A stretch of 48,555 bases of DNA from NCBI GenBank assembly GCA_020426625.1, contig JAGQPR010000007.1, positions 1-48,555 on the forward strand, given 5' to 3'. The notes beneath the pieces were generated by a model. The model saw nothing but the letters and a program-made list of their open reading frames with translations, made no database searches and was not told where the DNA came from. Every line of letters begins with the position of its first letter. Position 1 is the stretch's first letter. The stretch is from Planctomycetales bacterium (GTDB taxonomy: Bacteria; Planctomycetota; Planctomycetia; Pirellulales; Pirellulaceae). The position numbers and the translations under genes were made by a program. Shown here piece after piece: positions 16,010 to 24,215 of this stretch.

Positions 16010-16408
16010 ATGACCCACAAACGAATTCTCGTCGCCGATCGCGTGCGACAACCACCGGCCGACGGCTTCTCCTGGATCGACCGCCGCTTCCTGCATGAGT
16101 TTGCTGGCCGTCTCACGCACGATGCGATCGTGTTGTACTTCTTCCTGGCCGCCGTCAGCGACAAGCACGGCTTGTCGTACTGGAAAGACGCCACTGTCGC
16201 CGTGCGGTTGCGGATGCCGGAAGAAGCCGTGGTGGCGGCTCGCGATGAATTGCTGCAGCAGGATCTGGTGGCGTACCACCCGCCGCTGACGCAGGTCTTG
16301 TCGTTGCCCGTGCCGCAGCGGGTCGAGCGAGGCGGGCGAGGCGGGCGAGGCGGGCTGCACGGTTTGAACGCGCTGGCCGAGATCCTTTCGCCGCGGGACG
16401 AAGCGTAA
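16010..16408 (+). CDS. IS21 passenger: helix-turn-helix-like protein
   Basis: The protein is 132 aa with the core FSWIDRRFLHEFAGRLTHDAIVLYFFLAAVSDKHGLSYW, then VAVRLRMPEEAVVAARDELLQQDLVAY. This looks like a winged-helix DNA-binding domain of replication-initiator type. The C-terminus has an RGGRGGRGG run. GGAG lies 7 bp before the ATG. Its position before istA suggests regulation of transposase expression or target choice. Confidence 0.6.
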   Translation: MTHKRILVADRVRQPPADGFSWIDRRFLHEFAGRLTHDAIVLYFFLAAVSDKHGLSYWKDATVAVRLRMPEEAVVAARDELLQQDLVAYHPPLTQVLSLPVPQRVERGGRGGRGGLHGLNALAEILSPRDEA

Positions 16409-16462
16409 TCGAGTCCCTCGCCAGCTGGAAGCTTACGCCACGCAAACACAAGGAACCTCGTC

Positions 16463-17974
16463 ATGAAAGTCTCCCAATGGGCCGAGATCCGCCGGCTGCA
16501 CGAAGTGGAAGGATTGTCTCAGCGGGCCATCGCCCGCCAGCTGGGTTGCGACCGAGGGACCGTGAAGAAGGCGCTCGAACTGGACACGCCGCCCGACCCG
16601 TCACGCCGCGCCCGCCGCGGCACGATGTTGTCACCCTATCACGACAAGATCGCCGCCTTGCTGGCCCAATCACCCGGACTGTCGGCCGTGCGGATCACGG
16701 AAGAGATTCGCCGCGACGGTTACACTGGCAGCGAGATCACGGTACGGCGCTACGTCCGCCAGATCCGCCCGCCGCGGGGCCGCGTCTATCAGGAGGTGAC
16801 GTGGCAACCAGGTCAGGCGATGCAAGTCGATTGGGGTTGTTGCGGCAAGGTCCGCATCGACGACACCTGGCGGAACGTGTCGGTGCTGGTGGCCGTGTTG
16901 TGTTACAGCCGGCTGAGTTACATCGAGTTCACGCTGTCGCAACGCAAGGCCGAGTTTTACCGGTCGATCGACCACGCCTTGCAGTTCTTCGGCGGCAGCC
17001 CCCGGCGGATCATCTTCGACAATCTGAAAGCGGCGGTGCTGGGCGGCAGCGGTCGCGACGCCTGTTTGCATCCGGAGTTTCTGGCATTGTGCGGACATTA
17101 TTACCTGGAGCCGATTGCCTGCCAGCGTCGCGATCCAGAGTCCAAGGGAATGGTCGAAGCCCACGTCCGCTACGTGAAAGAAAACGCCCTGGCCGGCCGC
17201 GGCGACGAGTTGATTTGCTGGGACGATTATCGAAGGCTGGCGATCCGTTGGCGTGACGAAGTGGCCAACGTGCGGAAACATCAGACGACCGGCGAACGTC
17301 CGGTCGACCGCTTTGAAGAGGAACGTGAACATCTCCGCGCGCTTCCCCAGTTGCCGGCGGACACGGATGAAATCGTGTCCACGGTGGTCAGCGACCATCT
17401 CCGCGTGCGGTTCGACGGCAACCAGTATTCCACGCCGTCTGACGTCAAAGGCAAGCCGGTCATGGTTCGTGCCGACGCCGACACGGTGCGCGTGCTACAC
17501 GAAGGCCGCGAAGTCGCCCGTCACCGCCGCTGCTACGGCAAGCGGAAAGTGATCCGCGACGCCGAACACGAACTGCAGGCGCTGCGGCTGCGCAAACGGA
17601 ACCGGGCTCATCACCTGGAAGCAACCTTCGACGCCCTAGGCGAAGCGGCCCGCGCGTTTCATCTGGAACTTCAGCGACGGCCTGTGAAGACCAGCCATCA
17701 TCTGCGGCGACTGCTGGACCTGGCCCGCCTGTACGGCCGGGCCGACGTGCTGGCGGCGATCGCCCGGGCTCACGAACTGAATACGTACGACGCGGCCTAC
17801 GTGGAAACGTTGTTGCTGCAAGAGCGGCGTCGCCAGGAACTCCCTTCCCCCGTGCCCTTGCGGCCGGCGCGTCGCGAGTTGATCGACGAGATCGACCTCG
17901 AACCGTCCGATCCGTCCGTCTACGACCGGCTGTTTGGAACGCAGGACGAGGAAGAGGAAACCAATGACCAATGA
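16463..17974 (+). CDS. istA: IS21 transposase IstA
   Basis: This 503-aa DDE transposase is full length. The N-terminus has a helix-turn-helix (LSQRAIARQLGCDRGTVKKAL, residues 18-38). The catalytic acidic residues appear as Asp123 (MQVDWG), Asp186 (IIFDNLKAA) and Glu232 (SKGMVEAHVRYVKE). The C-terminal beta domain (about 310-360) and helical tail follow. AAGGA lies 8 bp before the ATG. With IstB it catalyses insertion of the element, so the transposon looks potentially active. Confidence 0.93.
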   Translation: MKVSQWAEIRRLHEVEGLSQRAIARQLGCDRGTVKKALELDTPPDPSRRARRGTMLSPYHDKIAALLAQSPGLSAVRITEEIRRDGYTGSEITVRRYVRQIRPPRGRVYQEVTWQPGQAMQVDWGCCGKVRIDDTWRNVSVLVAVLCYSRLSYIEFTLSQRKAEFYRSIDHALQFFGGSPRRIIFDNLKAAVLGGSGRDACLHPEFLALCGHYYLEPIACQRRDPESKGMVEAHVRYVKENALAGRGDELICWDDYRRLAIRWRDEVANVRKHQTTGERPVDRFEEEREHLRALPQLPADTDEIVSTVVSDHLRVRFDGNQYSTPSDVKGKPVMVRADADTVRVLHEGREVARHRRCYGKRKVIRDAEHELQALRLRKRNRAHHLEATFDALGEAARAFHLELQRRPVKTSHHLRRLLDLARLYGRADVLAAIARAHELNTYDAAYVETLLLQERRRQELPSPVPLRPARRELIDEIDLEPSDPSVYDRLFGTQDEEEETNDQ

Positions 17975-17989
17975 CCAGAGGACCCGACG

Positions 17990-18751
17990 ATGAGCAAACA
18001 GGACGCCTTACACGAAAAGTTGCTGCGTGACCTGGCGGCGTTGAAACTGTCTCGCATCGCGGAGATCTACCGCGACGTGCTCGACGAGGCGGCCCGCAAA
18101 AACAGTTCCTCTTTGGAAATCCTCGCCAGCTTGATTGGCGAAGAAGCGACCTTCCGCGCCGAGCGGGCGCTGCAGCGGCGCATCCGCCAGGCCCGGCTTC
18201 CCAAACCGAAGACGTTGCCCGATTACGACTTCACGTTCCCCAAGCGGATCGCGAAGCAAAAGATCCTGCGGCTGTTCGACTGCCAGTTCATCGACGACGC
18301 TCGTTGTGGCGTTTTCATTGGTCCGACCGGCACGGGTAAAACACACTTGCTGACCGCACTGGGTTACGCCGCGTGTGAAAAAGGAATCACCGTTCGTTAC
18401 AGTCGCGTGGTCGATATGATCAACGTCCTGACGACGGCTCAAATCAACGGCACGTTGGAGCGTGCCTTGAAGGTTTATGTGAAACCGAGTCTGCTCCTTC
18501 TCGATGAGCTGGGCTATCTTCCCATCGACAAACGCGGTGCGGATCTGTTGTTCCAGGTAGTGGCTTCCCGTTATGAATCGGGCTCGATCGTGTTGACCAC
18601 GAATCGGGCGTTCAAGGATTGGGGCCAGATCTTCGACGTGGACAACACCTTGGCCACCGCCATGATCGACCGGTTGATGCATCACGGGGAGGCGCTGGTC
18701 ATCCGTGGAGATAGCTATCGCATGAAAGACAAAGACCAGGACGAGGAATAG
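17990..18751 (+). CDS. istB: IS21 helper ATPase IstB
   Basis: This 253-aa AAA+ ATPase is the usual size. Walker A is GPTGTGKT (residues 111-118), Walker B is LLLLDELGYLP (Asp172, Glu173), and sensor 1 is SIVLTTNRAF. AGAGGA lies 7 bp before the ATG, 15 bp after istA. IstB selects targets and activates the transposase. Confidence 0.93.
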   Translation: MSKQDALHEKLLRDLAALKLSRIAEIYRDVLDEAARKNSSSLEILASLIGEEATFRAERALQRRIRQARLPKPKTLPDYDFTFPKRIAKQKILRLFDCQFIDDARCGVFIGPTGTGKTHLLTALGYAACEKGITVRYSRVVDMINVLTTAQINGTLERALKVYVKPSLLLLDELGYLPIDKRGADLLFQVVASRYESGSIVLTTNRAFKDWGQIFDVDNTLATAMIDRLMHHGEALVIRGDSYRMKDKDQDEE

Positions 18752-19245
18752 GGCTCGTCCGCTGCTGGCCCGTCTGCGTCGGTGCGTGCGACGCGGAGTA
18801 TCAGCACGCCTGGGTCTGTCACGTCGCCCGCCGGCAGCCCGGCCCACCCTTCGAGCCGAAGCGGTTCTATGCTTCTGGCAATTCTCGAAGCAGCCAGCGA
18901 GTTCAGGAAGTTTCGTCCGCTTTCCCTCTGCCCTGCGGCGTTGTTCTACGAGTGTTGCCGAGTTCTGGCACGATCGATCCCAACGTTGTCACCAGGTTGC
19001 ACAAGCCGAACGCAACATCGTGACCTCGTAGGCGGTGGACCGGCGATCGACGCGAGATGCTTAGTACGTGGACACTCCGCTCGCCCATTCCCTCACAGAC
19101 AACATCCCGACCATACTCTCCTCCACGGAAAACGACCGTGCCGAGCGGCCTAAATCCTTGCGCGATGACTGCACACACATAACCCAAACGTAAACCGGCA
19201 GGCTTCAACTGATCAAAAATGGCCGATTCAACCTGATCGGCCGCA
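18752..19245. other. right-end noncoding part of IS21 element
   Basis: These 494 bp between istB and the right terminus hold overlapping open frames on both strands, but none has a recognisable motif or ribosome site. The last 50 bp contain spaced TGATC repeats with TTGAA (on the minus strand) that match the left-end repeats. They are likely transposase binding sites. No gene is supported. Confidence 0.5.
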
Positions 19246-19250
19246 CCTCA

Positions 19251-19544
19251 CCCACAATGGAATCGTGCCCAATTCTCCACTGGGGCGATTACGACCCCGT
19301 AGGCATTGCCGAGTACCTTCGGCTCACCCAGCACTGCGGCGACCGCGTCCAAACCTACATCCCCAACAATTTGGAACTGCTCCTCAAACGCCACGGCAAA
19401 CGCAAACTCATCACCGACCAAGTCGAAATCCTCGGCCGCCTGCGAGGGCGATCAACCAACTCTCACGTCGCCAGGATGATTGAACTATTTGACAAGTACC
19501 GACGTGGACTCGAGCAGGAACTGCTGCTGCCCACGACCGAATGA
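19251..19544 (+). pseudogene. JetD-like Toprim nuclease, 3' part
   Basis: These 97 codons continue the Toprim domain: PILHWGDYDPVGIAEYLRL carries the DxD pair, and a helical C-terminus follows (LLKRHGKRKLITDQVEIL, then IELFDKYRRGLEQEL). The start at 19251 directly follows the duplicated CCTCA. Joined to codon 193 of the 5' part, the sequence reads FASPTMESCPILHW without a stop. The piece has its own ATG (19257) but no ribosome site, so it is probably not translated alone. Confidence 0.8.
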
Positions 19545-19591
19545 CGACTGCAGTCGCAAACCATATTTGGTTGGGGAGACCTTTTCAAAGG

Positions 19592-21586
19592 CTAATTTTC
19601 GGTTATGAGTTTGCCAATGACATCATTGCGTACGGCTTGCGTGGTCATTCGCGAAGAGTCATGACTGATGCTGGGGTGGACATCGGTGAATGTTACCTCA
19701 CCCAACGTAATCTGCTCGCCCGTCTTGGTGACAGAGAATTCCGCGAACCCCGTACAGCGCTGCGGATCGCTTCGGTACTCCGCAAGCACACCAATGAAAT
19801 TCTTGGCATCATAGTTCGCCGTATACGGAAGCCGAATCTTTGCCACCAAGCCGTTCTCTATCTCCTCCACACTTACTTCAGCATTCCCGGTAGAACCTTC
19901 GCTCCCGCGTTCTGAGCCGGATACGTTCATTGCTCCAAAAGCAATCTCCTTTTCCTTTTTCGTGGACTCCTCTGCTTTGAACTGTTTGTTGCTGAGGCGA
20001 TCGGCAACCATTGCTTTAAACTTATGCAATGCAGCCAACTCTTGTTCCGAAGGTGACACTGAGATTGCTGGGGGGACTGAATCCGGTTGCAATGGCCCTT
20101 TTGTCGTTTCAACATCCGGTAAGTCTTCTGGACTAACCTCAGTAATCTTGTTGTCAGCTGATTCCGCACTCGAATCTCCGCGGATTGCCCAAGAGTATGC
20201 AAGGGGTAGCGGCGACCAGGGGCACCAAAAAAGAAAGGCGAGGAACATTGCAATGGAAAGCCACTTCAACCGTTTCCCGTATTTGCGTTTTCGACGAATA
20301 GAATTAACTTGCACTCGCAAGTCGTCGCGTGTCTTGACCGCGGCGGCATGCTGCTTACTTCCTTTGCCCAAATGTGCCCAGGCACCGACTCTTCCACACT
20401 GAAGAAGGAATTCCTTTTCCACGCTCGAGAGATCGAAGTCGAGCGTTCCAATCGGGGCTGGATCAATGATCACAGTTTGGTCACGGTACCTTTTCAGAAA
20501 CTCCGGGTCGTGGCTCTCTGTCCATATGCTAACAAGATCGCTAATCACCCATCGGCTCTGCTTCGGTTTATACACCTCGGGTCCCAGATACATACCGAGG
20601 AACTTGGCATTGGCGTCCTCTTCCAAAAGTTGCTTGACTGGATAGTTCTGCTGTAGTCCGCCATCGAACGTCCTGAATCCCTGGTGTTGCTGTGGGACGA
20701 AAACAAATGGAATAGACATGCTGCATCGTGCTGCGTACGCTGCCGCAGCGTCGTCCGTTTCTGAATCAAATCGAAGTGCCGGCTTTTCTTTGCGGCTCGC
20801 AAAAACAGTTACCCTGGTCGGAAGTTCAGAAAGGCTTACTTGTCCTTGGCTCTCCAACTTTTCTGCGAGCAATACATCAATCCAATCCGTAAACGCATTC
20901 GCATGATTCATCCCGCTGTAGAAAAGAAGATTGATGGGTTTCTTCCAGAGCGGAGCATCGAAAAAGTCGCGAAAGTCCTTTTCTTGAAGAATCTCCTTGA
21001 GTTCTTTCGTGCTGTAGCCAGCCCCAAGCAGCAAGGCAGTGATCGCCCCCGCAGAAGTACCCACAAAACGATCGAACGAATAGTGCTCAAGCAGTATCTC
21101 TAACGCACCTACATACGCGAGCCCTTTGATACCTCCCCCCTTCATCACGAGCGCCACGCTGGCGATATCGTCCGGGAACCTCAGGATCGTAGCAGTCTCG
21201 AGTTCGCTCTCGTCTAGTGTTGCCTGAATCGCGACAACAAACATGGTCGGCTGATTGACGATGGACGACCAAGAGGCTGGCTTTACATCCGGGGGTATCA
21301 CCGCTTTGATAACCAGCCGCGGTTGCTCACCAGGACTTTTGCTTCGCCATTTTCTGCCATTAACTGACAGAGATTCTCTCAAAACGCTTTCGACCTGATT
21401 GATGGATTCCAAGCTGGCGACTTCGATGACTCCAGTCAAGTGCCCGTCACCTGCGTCGTTGTTGGCGACCTCGAAAGTTACCTTCGCGATCTCGTTCGCG
21501 TCCTGAATAGCGTTCGCAATTCGCTGCTGCAAAAGTGAAGACGCTGTCAGGAGCGGCGATACATCCGAATCTGATCTATCTGGCAC
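19592..21586 (-). CDS. membrane-anchored patatin-like phospholipase
   Basis: The protein is 664 aa. Residues about 143-410 form a patatin domain with the oxyanion loop GGGIKG (150-155), nucleophile motif GTSAG (Ser178) and FDGG dyad aspartate (Asp308), so all catalytic residues are present. One membrane segment spans about 442-466. An acidic, disordered stretch and a C-terminal domain (about 565-664, VEEIENGLVAKIRLPY) follow. The N-terminal 140 residues are unrecognised. Patatins in defence islands usually degrade membrane lipid as abortive-infection effectors. It overlaps its upstream partner gene by 11 bp. It converges on the jetD fragment. Confidence 0.8.
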   Translation of the reverse strand: MPDRSDSDVSPLLTASSLLQQRIANAIQDANEIAKVTFEVANNDAGDGHLTGVIEVASLESINQVESVLRESLSVNGRKWRSKSPGEQPRLVIKAVIPPDVKPASWSSIVNQPTMFVVAIQATLDESELETATILRFPDDIASVALVMKGGGIKGLAYVGALEILLEHYSFDRFVGTSAGAITALLLGAGYSTKELKEILQEKDFRDFFDAPLWKKPINLLFYSGMNHANAFTDWIDVLLAEKLESQGQVSLSELPTRVTVFASRKEKPALRFDSETDDAAAAYAARCSMSIPFVFVPQQHQGFRTFDGGLQQNYPVKQLLEEDANAKFLGMYLGPEVYKPKQSRWVISDLVSIWTESHDPEFLKRYRDQTVIIDPAPIGTLDFDLSSVEKEFLLQCGRVGAWAHLGKGSKQHAAAVKTRDDLRVQVNSIRRKRKYGKRLKWLSIAMFLAFLFWCPWSPLPLAYSWAIRGDSSAESADNKITEVSPEDLPDVETTKGPLQPDSVPPAISVSPSEQELAALHKFKAMVADRLSNKQFKAEESTKKEKEIAFGAMNVSGSERGSEGSTGNAEVSVEEIENGLVAKIRLPYTANYDAKNFIGVLAEYRSDPQRCTGFAEFSVTKTGEQITLGEVTFTDVHPSISHDSSRMTTQAVRNDVIGKLITEN

Positions 21587-22592
21587 TCTTCGCCCTCACT
21601 TTTTCCTCGGTCACAATTCCCTCGTACTTCAGCTTTCGCTGACTTTGACCAGTAAGCTTTACCGAGTTATTGATTGTGTCGAATGGTGCCATCACGGTAA
21701 CACCATCCTCCGTCTTAAAGACTCGCAATCCCGCTTTTGTTTCTAGCTCAGCTCGATCAAGCGGAAAACTGGTCGAAACTGCGGCCGGCGGTGCTTTGCT
21801 TAAGAACGTCGACTTCACCGAACCCGAAAGGTACTCGTTTGCAAACTTGCTCAATGACCAACTTTTTCTTTGCGAGGCTCGTACTGAGAGAATTGACGCG
21901 GCAATTTGATCCTTGTCGTCGCGGCTTGCCAGCGAGTCATGAGTCTCACGCAGGACGCGTGCAAGGAGCTGAGTGCCGGTCTTGCCGTTAATTAAGAAAT
22001 CGCATTCCAAGAATGATGTCACCCAGTAATTCGCAACCTTGTCTTTTTCGTCGATGACGTTGCCCGTCCAATAGGTTTCGTCATCGCGCAGGCCCTCGAA
22101 TAGAACGGCCTTGCGGAACTTTGATGAACGGCTAAACGCATTCTTGATAATTTCAATGTTGGCGCGTGAGCCCTTTGCTGAAAAACCAAACGGTTCGTCT
22201 TTGGGAAAGGCCCAACCGACGAACCTACGTTCAGCACCTTTGGCGTACGCAGTTAAGACGAGTAGACAGCTCGTTGAACGGTCGTCCATCGACATACCTA
22301 ATCGGGATGCCAAAAACATTGCTGCGGATTTCGCGGTAGCTGGTTGGCCGAACGTATATTCCAGTACCCGATCCCGAACTTCATTTGCCCCTACTTCGCC
22401 TTCTTCGTCGTTTTCAAACGAAGCTCGGAACGCCACTGGTGGTTGCTGATGTAAGCGTGACTTCACCAGGTATCTGTCTAGTTGAAGAACGAAGTCGTCG
22501 GGCGCTTTGAATGCACCGCCACTCGGGGCGGTTGCTTTGCCGGCAAGCCGCTGTGGAACTACTTCGTATGCGTGAATTCTCTTGAGGTCCAT
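21576..22592 (-). CDS. unknown partner of patatin-like gene
   Basis: This protein of about 338 aa comes first in a two-gene operon with the patatin effector. I do not recognise it firmly. A middle part (VGWAFPKDEPFGF, ILSVRASQRKSWSLSKFANEYL) faintly recalls NdpA-like 37-kDa nucleoid-associated proteins, but this is weak. No CD-NTase or TIR motifs are seen, so it is not an evident signal-synthesising enzyme. I chose ATG 22592; the frame is open to 22751, and QLRIFEGKLDS just upstream could also be coding. It may sense infection and control the lipase. Confidence 0.65.
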   Translation of the reverse strand: MDLKRIHAYEVVPQRLAGKATAPSGGAFKAPDDFVLQLDRYLVKSRLHQQPPVAFRASFENDEEGEVGANEVRDRVLEYTFGQPATAKSAAMFLASRLGMSMDDRSTSCLLVLTAYAKGAERRFVGWAFPKDEPFGFSAKGSRANIEIIKNAFSRSSKFRKAVLFEGLRDDETYWTGNVIDEKDKVANYWVTSFLECDFLINGKTGTQLLARVLRETHDSLASRDDKDQIAASILSVRASQRKSWSLSKFANEYLSGSVKSTFLSKAPPAAVSTSFPLDRAELETKAGLRVFKTEDGVTVMAPFDTINNSVKLTGQSQRKLKYEGIVTEEKVRAKSAR

Positions 22593-22759
22593 TGGCTTTC
22601 TCGTTGCAGAGTCAAGCTTCCCTTCGAAAATGCGGAGTTGCGCGAATGCAAGAGGCACAACTTGCTCGCATTTCGTGCACAGTCTCAAAATCGACAAAAT
22701 TGCGACAAATCCACGATTACATTGTTTCTTCGGCGAAATACCGCCGCACAAGGGGTTGT

Positions 22760-22780
22760 TATCGTGAGCTTTTCACGATA
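22760..22780. promoter_or_regulatory. candidate operator TATCGTGA-N5-TCACGATA
   Basis: The perfect 8-bp inverted repeat TATCGTGA/TCACGATA has a 5-bp spacer (GCTTT). It lies in the intergenic region between the minus-strand patatin operon and the plus-strand RloAB operon. Its core GTGA-N5-TCAC recurs 62 bp downstream. It could bind one dimeric repressor acting on both promoters. Confidence 0.45.
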
Positions 22781-22824
22781 GTATCCAATTTGGGTGTTAA
22801 GTGCAAGCAAAGTCCGCCCTAGGG

Positions 22825-22839
22825 TGTGACAAAATCACA
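22825..22839. promoter_or_regulatory. candidate operator TGTGA-N5-TCACA
   Basis: The perfect dyad TGTGA-CAAAA-TCACA ends 8 bp before the rloA-like ATG. It shares the GTGA-N5-TCAC core with the dyad at 22760-22780. The position would let a bound protein block translation initiation or transcription of the RloAB pair. It resembles a CRP half-site pair, but the spacer is 5 rather than 6. Confidence 0.45.
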
Positions 22840-22847
22840 AAACTATC

Positions 22848-24215
22848 ATGCTGATAAACTTCTCCGTTGAAAACTTTCGTTCGTTTGGGGATGAGCAGAC
22901 GCTAAGCTTGGTCGCGAGTTCCGCTCAGACCGGGCACGAGTCGCATTGCGTTCCGATCCCTTCGTCGGATGAGAAGGCGCTACGCGCGTCGGTGATTTAT
23001 GGGGCGAACGCGGCGGGGAAGTCGAATGTCGTGAAGGCGATCGACTTTGCTCGGGATTTGATCATCGATGGCGCGGGGCCGATGAAGCGGATTGCGCTGA
23101 ACCAGTTTCGATTCACGGATGAGCCGACAAAGCCGTCTTCGTTTGAATTCCGGTTCATGGTCGCCGATCGCGTCTTCGTCTACGGATTCGACATCACCAA
23201 AGATGACGTCACGGCGGAGTGGTTATCGGCGACGACGGCCAGTGGTCGTGAGTCAGACCTGTTCAAGCGAACGGGCAAAGAGATCGAGTTTGGTGACTTC
23301 AAGAAGTTTGGCGAGGAGGCGATGACTTCGTCAGATGCGTTGAAGGCGTTGAAGCTGCTTGGTGTGCGACCGAACCAACTTCTTCTCAGCAAGATTGTTG
23401 ACTTGGATGAGGAGCGACGTGGCGAGTTGCTTGACAGTGTCGTGTGGTGGTTCACGAAATGTCTAGTCGTGGTTTCTCCCGACGCCAGCTTTGGACCCAT
23501 CATCGAATACTTAGATGAAGAGTCGGCGTTCAAGAGCTTTGCGAGCGAGTTTCTCAACACAATTGGAACCGGGATCGGCGATCTGGGTATCGAACAGACT
23601 CCGATTAGTGCGGACCAATTGCCCAAGCAGCTTGTTGAAAGTTTGCAGTCTCTGAATGAAGTCGAAGTCACGCCGATCGCGGTTGGCGCGGGCATGAGCT
23701 TGCAGCTTGATCCTGACGATCCAGCAACGATCATTCGGCGCAACTTGGCGTCGACGCACCGCGTGGGCGACAATGAGTTCAGCTTGCCGTTCCAAGAAGA
23801 ATCCGATGGGACACAGCGGTTTCTCAACTTGTTGCCTGCACTTTTTCGGCTGCAAACGGGTTGTCAAGTCTTTGTGATCGACGAACTGGATCGAAGCCTT
23901 CATCCGCTGCTGTCTCACGCGCTACTGAGGTTCTTTGTGGAATCTTGCCCTGGAGCGTGTCAACAGATGATCGTGACTACTCACGAAACACATTTGCTGG
24001 ACCTCGATCTGCTTCGCCGTGATGAGATTTGGTTTGTCGAGAAGGACGATCGCCAGCAATCGCACCTCTATTCTCTGACTTCGATGCGGGTGCGAAAAGA
24101 CCTACGCATCGAGAAGAGCTATTTACAAGGACGTTTTGGTGCGGTTCCGTTCGTTGGCGGCATGGACAAGCTGCGAGAGCTGATCGAATGCGGATCAGGG
24201 TCGGACAATGCGTAA
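22848..24215 (+). CDS. RloA/AbiLi-like AAA ATPase
   Basis: This 455-aa ABC-type AAA protein starts with the typical MLINFSVENFRSFGDEQTLSL. Walker A is GANAAGKS (residues 52-59). The signature-like ESDGTQRFLNLLP lies at about 317-329 and Walker B is VFVIDELDRSLHP at about 341-353. The H-loop-like TTHETHLLD follows. It overlaps a RloB-type gene by 8 bp. Such ATPase-Toprim pairs (RloAB, AbiL, PARIS-like) act as abortive-infection systems. The upstream region has two matching dyads shared with a divergent patatin operon. Confidence 0.85.
   Translation: MLINFSVENFRSFGDEQTLSLVASSAQTGHESHCVPIPSSDEKALRASVIYGANAAGKSNVVKAIDFARDLIIDGAGPMKRIALNQFRFTDEPTKPSSFEFRFMVADRVFVYGFDITKDDVTAEWLSATTASGRESDLFKRTGKEIEFGDFKKFGEEAMTSSDALKALKLLGVRPNQLLLSKIVDLDEERRGELLDSVVWWFTKCLVVVSPDASFGPIIEYLDEESAFKSFASEFLNTIGTGIGDLGIEQTPISADQLPKQLVESLQSLNEVEVTPIAVGAGMSLQLDPDDPATIIRRNLASTHRVGDNEFSLPFQEESDGTQRFLNLLPALFRLQTGCQVFVIDELDRSLHPLLSHALLRFFVESCPGACQQMIVTTHETHLLDLDLLRRDEIWFVEKDDRQQSHLYSLTSMRVRKDLRIEKSYLQGRFGAVPFVGGMDKLRELIECGSGSDNA

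Larger units (their letters stand above)
15037..19245 (+). mobile_element. IS21-family transposon with passenger genes, inserted in jetD-like gene
   Basis: The element begins TGCTAACGATCGC and ends GATCGGCCGCA. Both ends read TGC-N3-CGATC inward, the TG...CA termini expected of IS21. It is flanked by the direct repeat CCTCA (15032-15036 and 19246-19250). Subterminal repeats recur: CGATCGCTTAA and CGATCATTAA on the left, and TGATCAGTTGAA-type copies (read on the minus strand) on the right, probably transposase binding sites. It carries two passenger genes, istA and istB. Removing the element and one repeat restores the interrupted reading frame. Confidence 0.9.

Noticed and set aside
18752-19245. 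Additional IS21 passenger gene downstream of istB
   Set aside because: Frames are short, overlapping and lack ribosome sites or motifs.
19592-22592. CBASS operon with patatin effector
   Set aside because: The partner shows no nucleotidyltransferase motif, and no Cap2/Cap3-type genes are present.
22825-22839. CRP binding site
   Set aside because: Half-sites match, but the spacer is 5 rather than 6, and a second dyad with the same 5-bp spacing favours a different regulator.
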